NCBI RefSeq assembly: GCF_964355755.1
Contig: NC_092671.1
Location: forward strand, 14,550,501-14,614,500
Reading direction: 5' to 3'
DNA from: Antedon mediterranea
Taxonomy: Eukaryota > Echinodermata > Crinoidea > Comatulida > Antedonidae
Length of the DNA stretch: 64,000 nt
The first letter of the stretch is position 1, and each line of letters opens with the position of its first letter. Below, piece by piece: positions 46,701 to 57,945 of the stretch. A program made the translations under genes and the position numbers. The notes under the pieces were generated by a model. That model was given only the letters and a program-made list of their open reading frames with translations. It searched no databases and had not been told where the DNA came from.

Positions 46701-49276
46701 CTAGCGACGCAACGTAACGCAATCTACGCAAGCAAATTCCCTTCTTATAATTGTGTTTGCCCCGCTTGCGTGAAATCAAACCACAGGTGGGGGGTATTTC
46801 TAAACACCGCAAACTCCGCAAACCCCCGCAAACCTCCAAAAAAACATAGCAAACCCCATCGAACCAACATAAAACTGATTGAATTGTAGTGTACAGCCCC
46901 ATGGGTATATCCATGTAAAAAAATATTAAATTTCTACTGTTAACTACTTATTTTTGGGGTAAAACATCATTTTTTGGTCAAAAATGATTGATAATTTTTA
47001 ACCAAAAAATGATGTTTTATCCCCAAAAAAGTAGTTAACAGTAGAAATTTAATAATTTATATACCCAGTGGGTCGTACACTACATTATTCAATCACTTTT
47101 ATGTTGGTTCGGTGGGGTTTGCTATGGTTTTTTTTTAGGTTTGCGAGGTTTAGCAATCATTTTTGACCAAAAAATGATGTTTTACCCCAAAAATAAGTTG
47201 TTAACAGTAGAAATTTTTTTTTTTTTTTTACATTGATATACCCAGTGGGTTGTACACTACATGATTCAATCACTTTTATGTTGGTTCGGTGGGGTTTGCT
47301 ATGTTCTTTTGGAGGTTTGCGGGGGTTTGCGGGGTTTGCGGTGTTTAGCAATACCCCAAGTGGGAACCGACGATGCAATAGTGCTGCAAACATCATAGGT
47401 TTGATTTCACGCAGGTGGGACAAATACAATTATTAGAAGGGCATTTGCTTACGTTGCGTAGATTGTGGGAACCAAGCTTTACGTTGCATTAACGTCCTTG
47501 TGTTGCGTCCTAGAGGGAACCAAGCAATAAGCTTGGTTCCCACTAGAACGTAACGCAAGGACGTAAACGCAACGTAAGCGTTTTAAACAATGACAAGCGC
47601 AGTTATAGACAGTTAAGCGTGGTTCCCACTAGCGACGCAACGCAAGGACGTAACGCAACGCAAGTGAATTGACCAATCACAAGCGATGGCTTATTCGCTT
47701 GTGATTGCTAACAGTCTATAACTTCGCTTGTCATTGGTTAAAACGCTTGCGTTGCGTTTACGTCCTTGCGTTACGTTCTAGTGGGAACCACGCTTTAGAA
47801 TCACAAGCGAATAAGCCATCGCTTGTGATTGGTCAATTCACTTGTGTTGCGTTACGTCCTTGCGTTGCGTCGCTAGTGGGAACCACGCTTTAGTATCGGG
47901 CATGATTTATCAAAGTTTTCCAATGTGTAACATTTAGTTTCCGATTGGTACAATCAACATTTATTTAGGCCTATTCAAAAGTATCCTAATGCGTTATTAC
48001 ACAGAAACACTCAATCAAAAAAGGATAGTTGTAATAGTTGAATAGGCTTATTTTCTTTCTTATTTTCAGCATTGAATTTATTAGGACTGATTTTGAGAAT
48101 TATCTCACGGTTTACTGTGTTAGCAGCAATCGGCATTTGTATTGTTTACGCAGCTGAACTTTTCCCTACACCAGTCAGGTAAAGTATACTATACCTCCAA
48201 TAAAATTAGTTTGACTCATATTAATTATCACAGTCAATAACGAATGCGATTCATAATAAAACACGACAACAACACACAAGGACTGTTTTGTAAGATCAAT
48301 GGGGAAGTGTCATGTAAGCACTGCTCCCACTGGGGACTCATAATGCCCGGGCTTACACGGGTTTGGGTGCAGCAGTCAATCTGCTGTGCTTATAATATTT
48401 AAATAATGTGTCGAATTTTTTATAGAGGAGCCGGAATTGGTATTACTGTGACATTTGCTCGACTAGGAGGAATAACTGCACCCTTACTATGGCTGCGTGC
48501 ACTTCGAAACTGGGAGGGTATACCGATGATCGTTTTCGGTATTCTGTCCATCATCGCAGGTAGTCTTGTGTTGATTTTGCCAGAGACAGTTGGTAGAAAT
48601 TTACCCGAAACAATGGAGGAAGGAGAACAGTACGGGAAGTAAGTATAGTGATAACCGAACTTTCAATGTTATTTTGGGGGTAGTTTATGTTGGGCTGGGA
48701 ATATCAGTATAAGGGGAGATAAAGACCAAATTGAAAAGGTGCTAGGTAGGGTGGGAAAGTAATTGGTTCGTCTTTACAAGCTCAACTCTTCCTATAGCGA
48801 ACGGCTTGCCAATGTGTTCCATGCTATTGGAAGACCCCAATCATCCTCTTCATGGCGACATTATCGGCTCCGTTGTCGGTACTCATTCTACCCAGCTGGA
48901 ATACGACATTATAACAAAAGACTTGTTATAGTTTTTTTTTTCTTTTTATTTATTTAAGACAAGAGCGCTGTAATTTCCATATATTGGATAATAAAAAGGA
49001 ATCTGTATTTGTATCTACTAAATCATAATCTAAGAACACGTCTTTCAGATGAAACGTTAAGCACTGACAGATAGCATCGCTTTTGTTTGTTTTTTTAGGC
49101 TAAGCTTTAAACAAATAAAGAAGCAAGTAAAACGAAGATCTTTTCTAAAAGTCGGTACGGCTAACAAGAAGGGACCAGATTATGTGACAATGACATCTTT
49201 TTTAGACGATTGTGATAAGGCAACAACAGAAGATAGAAATGGTAACACCTTCACCGCCGGAGAAACGTCTGTTTGA
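43783..49276 (+). CDS. SLC22-family organic ion transporter (major facilitator superfamily)
   Basis: Predicted plasma-membrane carrier of organic cations, carnitine-like compounds or anions; the substrate cannot be told from sequence. Exons: 43783-44196, 44415-44518, 44603-44757, 44842-45010, 45487-45625, 45918-46009, 46277-46491, 48070-48178, 48426-48638, 49099-49276 (stop TGA); phases agree; 595 residues. The N-terminus has the SLC22-like DIGEYGRFQRFQ followed by TM1 (about 22-42), a long first extracellular loop with an NST glycosylation site, WDLVCDNRWKAEF before TM2, ESPRWL after TM6, and YAAELFPTPVR and PETVGRNLPET at the C-terminal TM bundle. The MFS loop 2-3 motif is present as GDLIGRKRV. 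The first exon is open upstream to the acceptor at 43716, so a longer N-terminus is possible. Introns 4 and 7 are full of MITEs. Confidence 0.9.
45056..45433. mobile_element. Nested pair of palindromic MITEs (TWA target site), SLC22 intron 4
   Basis: An inner copy at 45101-45281 starts AGCGTGGTTCCCACTA and ends TAGTGGGAACCAAGCT. It is flanked by TAA on both sides (45098-45100, 45282-45284), a clean 3-base target duplication. It interrupts an outer copy of the same family whose left end is at about 45056 (AGCGTGGTTCCCACTAGCGA) and right end at about 45433 (CTAGTGGGAACCAAGCT). A 3-base TWA duplication is typical of PIF/Harbinger elements; the assignment is inferred from that and from the absence of coding sequence. 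Confidence 0.8.
45648..45755. mobile_element. MITE with AGCTCTGTCTACACTATC ends, copy 4 (partial, SLC22 intron 5)
   Basis: TCTCTGTCTATACACAAAAA, TATGATGTGCCCATATAGGA and CATGATGATGTCACATCACT match the interior of the other copies. The right end is lost after GGGTACATCCGCAGG. Confidence 0.65.
46574..47525. repeat. Compound inverted-repeat cluster, SLC22 intron 7
   Basis: Pieces of the GGTTCCCACTAGCGACGCAA family (46575-46730, 47450-47520) bracket a different palindrome. Its centre is near 46988, with arms running from TTCTACTGTTAACTACTTAT and TTTTGGTCAAAAATGATT to their inverses and outwards to GTTGGTTCGGTGGGGTTTGC. A third partial arm copy lies at 47150-47355. Open frames at 46669-46914, 47157-47429 and 47233-47436 are products of these repeats (for example runs of GGTTTGCGGGG). 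Confidence 0.7.
47530..47889. mobile_element. Second self-nested palindromic MITE pair, SLC22 intron 7
   Basis: Inner copy 47616-47794 (179 bp) starts AGCGTGGTTCCCACTAGC and ends CTAGTGGGAACCACGCT, flanked by TTA on both sides (47613-47615, 47795-47797). It sits within an outer copy of the same family starting AGCTTGGTTCCCACTAG at 47530 and ending CTAGTGGGAACCACGCT at 47889. Removing the inner copy plus one TTA rejoins the outer interior (..TTATAGACAG / GAATCACAAGCG..). Same family as 45101-45281. Confidence 0.82.
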
Positions 49277-50396
49277 CTTTATTCAGTAATATAGGCCCCG
49301 ATTGCCTCGTGTTTCGCACGCGTGTAATGGACGTGTGACACACCGTGCGTACTCTATACCTAATATGGAACATGTGGTACTCAAAACGTTTTTTGTTGTT
49401 TTTTATTTATTATTCTGTTTTTAAGAATAAAAAATGTGTTTAATAATAGTTATAGGCTTACGTGCACAAAACACTAAATGTCAAATTTAGGTTGGAGATA
49501 ATAATAATAAAAGTATGAACGATGTTTCTCGCTTAGAATAAAACATAATGTTATTACTGTTTATGTTGATTTTAAATCTGATCATAAAATGACTAACTGA
49601 TCATAACAAATAAACATTTTTCAACAAAGGAAATTAAGGGGAAAAATCTTTAAGCATAATTTGTTTATAAACGAAAGAACCCAGCCAATTTAAAAAATCA
49701 TCAAGATCACGAACGTTATTATTTTTATTTTTGTATGATTTTCTAGTATATTATCCGGGTGATCTTGGGTCGTCAAGTTTTCTCTTGACTTTTTCATAGA
49801 TTCGAAGAGTTTCTTACCCTGGGATAATTATCTAGAAGATAAGAAGAAGGTATCCACACCTTGTCAATCGCCTTCTCTTTATCACTCTCTGGTTTCTGGT
49901 TCCCGAGTTTGTGCTGATATTAAGATTGTCGGATATTAAATTTGTCCATGATCAATAGCACCAAATGACAACTTAAACGACAAACTAGGCCCAATAGCCT
50001 ACAACATAAACAATCCTATCTTTAAACATCAATTTCATTAAATAAACAAAAATCAGTTTATACTGTAATACCACCAATCTAGATGATCTATAGGCCTAAG
50101 CAAAATGTCATTAAAAACACTGTCATTAAAATATATATTCATCATTGACTTAAGTTTACGACCTTTTTATATACTTGTTTATACCAGGGAGTTGTGAAGG
50201 GAGTTGTACAACTCCCTGGGTATACAGTATTTAAATTCCTGGCAGACTTTTTTAAATATAAATTCCGCCCTCTACAATCATGACAATTAATAAGGAAATC
50301 AACCACTCGCGATCGCACAACACATCAGCTGCACACAAAAAAGGCAGTGTACATTTTATTATGTTCTACCGGTCAATTTAATTAATTTTCTAAATA
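49277..50396. other. Intergenic DNA, SLC22 3' end to DNAJB11 start
   Basis: SLC22 3' UTR and DNAJB11 upstream region. A small hairpin (CCAGGGAGTTGT .. ACAACTCCCTGG) lies near 50188-50220. No gene was recognised. The DNAJB11 core promoter should lie in the last few hundred bases, but no clear TATA box or other decisive motif was identified. Confidence 0.5.
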
Positions 50397-53300
50397 ATGA
50401 ATTATTTAATACGTTTACTAGTTCTTGTTTTTCAAGTTTCTCTTACAGTATTAGCTGGGTAAGTAATAATATATTTCTTTATGAACTAAATTATCTGCCA
50501 ATCGGTACACATGGTAATTATTTTCTAGGCCTGGCCCTAGAGGCTAGCCTGCTAGGTAGAAGTATAGCATGTTTGTAGGCCTATCTAGGCCTATCCTCGC
50601 TAGGCGTACACGAGATAGGGAAGTATTGTGACAGATAACACACAGGGGTTCGATGAATTCCGTCAGGCAGGCATAAACGCCTACGTGTACCTATTGGGAC
50701 TGATTAGAACATATTGTGGGTAGGCCTAGGCCTAGACCAATTTATTGTGATTTTTGTAAATATTAATATTTAAAAAATTATGATTTATTAAATAAATAGA
50801 ATTAAAGTATACTTTTATTTGTTAAAATTTTTTTTTATAGGCTTCTAGGCCTATAAAAACTGATTGATAATAATAATAATCTATAAATCAACAATCATTA
50901 TTAGGCTAACATAGGCCTACTAGGTATGGCCTACTGTAGTTTTTACTAAAAATGGCCCTTTACTAGTCAATTTTTTTAATTAATTTAATATTTAACAATA
51001 AACAATAAAATAAAATTATTATTCCTGTCTTAATAGGCGTGATTTCTACAAGATATTGGGCGTCACGAAAAAAGCAACAAAAAATGAAATTAAAAAAGCA
51101 TATAGGAAATTAGCAATACAGTATCATCCTGATAAAAACCAGGGTGATCCTGAAGCTGAGGAGAAATTCAAGGATTTAGGAGCAGCTTATGAGGTAGATC
51201 ATTTAATTTACTATATTTATTTTAATATTTATTCTAAAGAATATTTAGCACCCAAAGTTTGTTTACCCAAGGTATATGTATATTATGATATTGCTTAAAT
51301 GTTTTTCTGTGTTTGGAATATAGTGTAGTATTATATTGAAATGATTCAAAATATTTTAGATTATTATTGATTAAATTGTTACAAATTGTATCTATCCTAA
51401 CTTCTTGTATATCACTTTATAAAGATAGATTATTATGAGAACTAGATTAAAAGAAAAGAGTAAACCTTGTACCATATTATTCATTTACTTGGTCCTTGGA
51501 TGAAAATTATTATTAATTACTGATATTAACTTTATTAATACTGGTGTACATACCAAGTGTAGTTTATCCTTCTCATATTTATTGATGTTATTATAAATTA
51601 AATGTCTATATAGTATATAGTATTGTTTAACCTGGTACTAATGAACTTTAAACACAAGGCACTTTCTAATCTATGCTTATTACAATTGATCTCACATCTT
51701 TTATTTTAAAGGAAATTCTAATCTTGTTAATTATTCATTTATAATTATATTTAAACAGTCAGTATCTATTTACCCTACTACATAATGGAATAGCCCAAGT
51801 AGTTGATTTGAGTAAATGTGGCCAAACGTGATTGGCTAATAAGTATTAGTTATTACTAACACAATAAAAACATAGGGAGGATAATTTGAATTTGTATGGT
51901 GGTGTTTAACATTTTATGATGTATGTTTTTGTTTATAAATAACATATTTTATTTGATAATTAATACATTATAAATTTCAAAATTAATAATTCAACTATTT
52001 TATTCTGACATATATTATATTATACAAGCCTAGTTTTATTGAGAACTATTAAAATCAAAATTTATATATATATATTTTTTATATTTGTTTATGATTAAAT
52101 TTAACATTATCAATATATCATATTCTATTTTAATATATTAAAAAATACTGTTAAATTACTAATTAATTTGTTATTTCAATATAATAAATAGTATCCTGCA
52201 TTAAGTATTAATAATAATTACTTGAATACATTAATTTTAGGTGTTATCAGATGAAGAAAAACGTAAACAATATGATAACTATGGAGAAGAAGGTCTAAAA
52301 GATACTGGTAGCCACAGAGATCCATTCTCAAGGTAGGAAATAGCTTCTTTTTTTAAATAAAATAAATTAGCATTTGATAATTAAATAAAATAAATTCAAA
52401 TTGAACTGATTTTGACTTACAGTTGTGCTGGTAGTGCACTTTTTTTAAACTAACACCAATTTGAATTATTATTGAATAGTGATCATATATAATCCCAATC
52501 CAAAATACAGTTTTCTTGTATATTGTTATGCAGTGGCAACATTTGTAAATTTTGTTCAAAACAAGGTTATAACAAAGTTTAACACGTTCACTGCCACGGC
52601 GTATTTATATGTCAAAAATTGCGTGTCGCTACTTGCCAAGACGTAATACTACGTCAAAATCGTAGCACTTTTGTATTGTATGTAGAATCGCTGGCAGTGG
52701 TGATTGGAACAGGAATTATCGCATGGCAGTTTATGAATGATGTACGTAAACGATAATCTAAAAATATTTTGAATGACATCATGATAGTCTGTGACCAGAT
52801 GTTACACTTTAAAACTGTAATTTAATATGTAAACGGGACTTGGCACTGGGACAGAAATTACGGAAAATGCCTTGGCAGTCAATGTGTTAATAAAAGAATT
52901 TTTTTTTTATCAAGATTGATGTTTTCTATTAATAAACTATTATTTTAAAAACTTTCAATTTCTTTCATTAGTTTTTTTGGTGACTTTGGATTTCATTTTG
53001 GTGGTCATCATCATTCACATAACGATGATGTCCCACGAGGAGACGATGTACATGTAGATCTTGAGGTATCATTAGAAGAACTGTATACTGGTAACTTTGT
53101 AGAGGTAAGAATCCAATGCTAAACCAACCCTGCTAAAAGGAACCCTGAGCCCCCACTAAGTTTCAGTAATTACAATACAATATTTTTAACTCTCTTTTTT
53201 TTTTAAATTTCAGATTGTAAGATATAGGCCCGTACCTCATACCTCATCTGGAACAAGGAAGTGCAACTGCCGGCAGGAGATGCGAACAATGCAGTTAGGC

Positions 53301-55527
53301 CCAGGAAGATTTCAAATGTCTCAACACGAAGTTTGTGATGAATGTCCAAATGTTAAGTAAGTGTAGTGCTCTGTCAAATATACAACAAAGACAAACCTGT
53401 ATGAAAGGCAATCTTCACCAAAAATAATAAAGAAATAAGTTGATTCTAAACTACCTTATAATAAAGAAAGAAATTACTGTTTCGTATCTACGTGTAACCT
53501 TTAGTAGCCTATGTGTAGGTAGATCGTAGGTCATTGTTCTCTGAATGTAGCCTATGTTCTTATTTAATGGGGATGCATGAAATCAATATTGTGGTACAAT
53601 TTAGTGAATAACTTAGTCATTTTATCAATTATGTCATGCTTTATGGAGTTGAGGGCAGATAATTTGTGGGTTTTATTCTAATTGTCTTTAAAGATTAGCT
53701 TCCAAATACTGTTTTGTTCATTCTATATAGATTAGTAAATGAAGAAAAGATTCTAGAATTAGAGGTTGAACCGGGTATGGTTGACGGACAAGAATACTCA
53801 TTCATAGCCGAAGGTGAACCAAACATCGACGGGGAAGCTGGAGATCTTAAGTTTTATATTATTGCTGCAAAGTAAGTGTTAATCTCTCCCAATACCAGAC
53901 ACCCTTGGGCTGACCTCATATGTCTGGTTTCCAGAAATTCTGATATTCTATTATTTGAAAGTTTAGACTGTAATACTGTAAATTTACAACAATTTATACA
54001 GTATACAGAAATTAGAAATCACAATTATAAAATGATCTTTTAGACCATTTGTAGTCTTATTTTGATAATAACTGATACTATCAATAATGTATTATGTTAA
54101 TATATTTGATGCTAATATAGAAGGAAACTATTAACAAAGATTCTGTCCTCTTTCATTTAGACATCCTAGATTTGAAAGGAAGGGCAATGACCTTTATACG
54201 AATGTAACAATATCCCTACAAGATGCTTTAGTAGGATTTGAAATGGATATTACACACTTAGATGGACATAAGGTAAGGCCTACAAAGTCTTCGTTCACTA
54301 CTAAGTATTATTAGTACTTATATTTACTAAAAGAGAGTTTATATGTTATAAGAAAAAAGTAAAAATAGTTCTATTGCGATAACTTTTTTCGTCTTTATTT
54401 AAATGGTTAAAAATGTGAAAAATAATTCCATTCTAATAATTATAGCGACCCGCTATAAATCCCAAAATGCATTGCGCAAGGATTGATATTTTTGTTTTTC
54501 TTCTGTAATTCACCCACTTTTCGATCGATCGTGAGGCCAAAACAAATGGAAGAATCCTAACTTTTCAGCGAAAATACCAGGTTTTCCCCAATTTGTATCA
54601 ATGGAGTCTGGCAAAAATAGAAAGACAATTATAATTATTAATGCAGCAACTATACGTCAGGCTAGGTATATACAGTAGCTAGCGTACAATGTCCGTACGT
54701 TACCTATGTTTACCAGCTGGGCCTACAAAACAAAGCCTAGCTAGGCTAGGCCCACGAGAGGTCGATCGCCGCGAGCTACTTAGGTAGTGCATTGTTTTTC
54801 ACTTTTTATCATAATTTACCATAAAAGGTACATTTAAGAAATGACCTGGTTTAATGTTTCTAAAGTAATATATATGTATTATTTTTACAAAACGTCACAA
54901 ATTGTAGGGAAGGTGTCTTTTATCAGACTAATGTGTTGTTTTTATGTTGTTAGCATTCTATTCTGTGTTGTGCAATTTTCTGTGTATTTTTACTGTTTTA
55001 TTTATATTTTTATATGGTGACAAAATGTAACTAAATAATAATAATTTGTAAAATCATTTTTTGTAAGGCTAGTATTTATATTGAATTTTTATTTAGGTTC
55101 ATGTGGTTAGAGATAAAATTACGTGGCCCGGAGCTCGTATACGAAAAACCGAAGAAGGAATGCCATTTTACGATAATAACAACAATAAAGGATCACTGTT
55201 CATAACATTTGATGTTAAATTTCCAAAAGGTGAAATATCAAATGAAAATAAAGAAAGTAAGTGTCTTGTTGATTATGTTAAATTGCATGTTATGCCTCTG
55301 ACGCTTCGACCTATCACATTACTGTATCAATTACATTGACCTGCAAATGGATCACCACAACCAGTACCAAGTGGTTAGTGAAAGTTTGGTCTATTGCAAA
55401 AAAAACTTTTATAATGATGCAGTGTGTGAATATTTTTTTTAACATGTTTTCTTTTATTGCAGAATTTAAACAACTTTTAAACGAAGTATCTAAACCAACA
55501 GTATATAATGGCTTACAAGGGTATTGA
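50397..55527 (+). CDS. DNAJB11: DnaJ homolog subfamily B member 11 (ERdj3), ER co-chaperone
   Basis: Luminal Hsp40 that delivers unfolded clients to BiP. Exons: 50397-50458, 51037-51193, 52241-52332, 52972-53104, 53214-53356, 53731-53871, 54161-54272, 55097-55256, 55463-55527 (stop TGA); phases agree; 354 residues (human 358). Signal peptide about 1-20 ([17 protein letters not shown]), J domain 22-90 with HPD at 51-53, a Gly/Phe and His-rich linker ([15 protein letters not shown]), then a C-terminal substrate-binding region with the ERdj3-specific cysteine pattern (KCNC..CDECPN) and a VYNGLQGY end typical of the family. No KDEL, as in other ERdj3 proteins. Introns 3 and 7 carry repeat-like inserts. 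Confidence 0.96.
52583..52886. mobile_element. TTAA-flanked inverted-repeat element, piggyBac-like MITE (DNAJB11 intron 3)
   Basis: TTAA at 52579-52582 and 52887-52890 flank a 304-bp segment. It starts CACGTTCACTGCCACGG and ends CCTTGGCAGTCAATGTG, which pair over about 17 bases with a few mismatches. TTAA is the target of piggyBac elements. The interior (GTAATACTACGTCAAAATCG) is non-coding. The class is inferred from target site and ends only. Confidence 0.65.
54440..54800. other. GC-richer island in DNAJB11 intron 7, unexplained
   Basis: A stretch with CCCAAAATGCATTGCGCAAG, TTTTCGATCGATCGTGAGGC and CTAGGCTAGGCCCACGAGAG stands out from its AT-rich intron. It could be an old element or an internal promoter; no inverted ends, exon or RNA gene could be supported. 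Confidence 0.35.
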
Positions 55528-57945
55528 TGTAAAGTGTGTTAACAAGAGGCTGCTGTTCTTTTTTAAACATAACAAGTTGTTTATATGAAAATGACATTCT
55601 ATCATTTACGTTATTACCCTGATGATGTCATCATTCATTCAATTAATGATGATGTCACAGTCCAACATGTTGTTACTTTATGTTGTCCATGGTTAATATG
55701 ATAGATTCGTAGTCGCTTAATAGTGATTTAAAATTTGTTATTTAAATACTGTATATTATTGCAATGTTTTAGTATTGATAAAACTCTATGATTTTATTAT
55801 TTCTATCAATTTATATTTAAACATTTGATTGCTATGCATGTTGATGTTTATTGATTATTATTACCCTTTTCACATCTCCTAACAAAACTCGAAATTTACA
55901 CAATGACTGAGGTGCACACCATACAAAATGTGTGTGTTCATGCCCCTGTGTGTTAAATTGCAGAGTTGGCTAGGTGATGTGAGAGGACTGTCATATGTGC
56001 ATGATGTCCTAATAAATTATTTATGATGATGTCATAAATTGATTGATTTCAATTAAATGTTTAGGTTAATAAATGTATAATTTGTTTATACTGTAATACA
56101 ATACAATTATATATTTTATTTTACACATTTGTATTTGGTTCATTTTAAGTAAATAAATTAAATGCAACTTGAAAATAGTATTGCATACTCTTAACCGTGA
56201 TTTGTTTTTGACTTGATAATTAGAAATGTAATGATTTTGTTGATACATATATCCACAGCATTTGTACAAGTGCCTTAGAAGCTAGAATGTTATACAGATG
56301 ATAAAACCTAAATAACATTGTAAATAGGCTTATTTTAGTTTTCATTAATAATTGATCTTCATTTTGTTAGAATTTAAACTTTTTTAACTGACCGTTGATC
56401 ATCACATAAATTGAACAAGAAATTATTAAAAACAAGCCAGATTCTTTACTTATTTTAAATTTAAATTCTGTAGTAAATAAATGATATAACTGTACAAAAA
56501 AGCTTTTATTTATTATGATTTCACTGAATTTTTGATGTGAAAATATGATTGTAATTCTATTTGATAGAATTATTTGTTTTGCATTTAACAGGCTCAAAAT
56601 TCAATATCTCACAATATAATTTTAATACTATCGTACCTCAAACAACAGTGTTCTCTCAATATTGTTCAAAAAGATTTTCACATGAAGTAGTGAAACAATA
56701 AACTTAATGAATTCAGAATTTCTTGTGTTTTATTTACTTAATATTGTTCACTGGTTGGTTGTTTGGGAGGCTAAAACTGCCTCGAATTTGAGTTGGTTAT
56801 AAAAAAAAACTATCATGATTTATTCAAAATAAATGAGATTTGAAGGCATATGTGGTCTGGGTAGCACAAGTGTTGAACACCGTCTACAAACTGTATTACA
56901 GAACAAGAAGAATAATTTTCTTGTCCACCCAATTTAGAATGAAAAGTTAGGCATTATATTATATTCCTATTATTTAATTTCAAATAAAATGCATGCGACA
57001 TCGTGTAGGCCTAGCCTAGGCCAAGAATTTAAATGCAAGTTGGTTTCAGAAAATAAATACTTTCTGTATAAATCTGAAAGTAAATATTTTTAGAATTAAA
57101 CTATTAATAATAAAATCGATATATTGTGCTTCTGTTGCCTCATAAATATGCTTTAATATTAATGCATTTAATGCCACCTACCTATTATCTTCTCAATTAC
57201 TCGAGGCTTGTGTCTTCACCACCGTCGACTTCCAAAATGGCAGAAGTAGGCTAAGTTTGTGATCGACTTGACGTAAACTTTAATTATGCAAATTTGAAGA
57301 TGTTTTTCTTACTTTTGATTGGCTGAATCGGCTTTCACTGTTGTTGCTGTTGAACATTTATTGGCTATTTAGCATAGTACAGTTCATCGCGCGTATTCTG
57401 AACTGCTTTGGTACAACGATTGGACGACGTTTGACAACAAAATTATTGTCTGCTTGGTACCCAAAGTTCCAAGAACTTTCGACAATATAAGAGGGCGCTA
57501 GACTTGTTTTCAACCTTGTCATGTAGGATTAAATTTAGGATTTCCATTACTATCAGAACTTGTAGTTTCATTTACTGTATAAGAATTCTACACAATGTAT
57601 TTTTTTATGTCAATCTCTCAAAACAAAAGAAGATTTCGCTCAGCAAAACAGAGCTAATTTATTTAAAATCTATGATTCTTACTAAATGATATAATATATT
57701 AGATTTTAATACAATAATTTAATACAACATTCTCTCAAGTAGTTTCAATTACTTCTAATACACTGCCATAGTTTACATGCTGTTTATCGCACACACAAAA
57801 AAAAAAAAATAATAGTATATTTTTGCAATTTCTGTAAGATACAGTACAGACCTATATTCATTTGATTAAATTCATTAACAATGCATTTTTAAGCTTAATA
57901 TTTTTAATAAGCAGATCCAGAATTTAAGCAGAAAATTATTATATT
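55528..57945. other. Intergenic DNA between DNAJB11 and RAB3GAP1 3' ends
   Basis: DNAJB11 3' UTR (DNAJB11 stop at 55527), then AT-rich DNA with a GATGATGTCATCATTCATTC / AATTAATGATGATGTCAC inverted pair near 55620-55660. A GC-richer part at about 57200-57500 (ATGGCAGAAGTAGGCTAA and nearby) has only a five-codon frame and no exon. No gene was recognised. Confidence 0.5.

Noticed and set aside
46669-47893. Several short open frames in SLC22 intron 7
   Set aside because: All are translations of palindromic MITEs and the GGTTTGCGGGG repeat.
57220-57500. Possible promoter and start of another gene (ATGGCAGAAGTAGGC)
   Set aside because: The frame stops after five codons and no exon structure follows.
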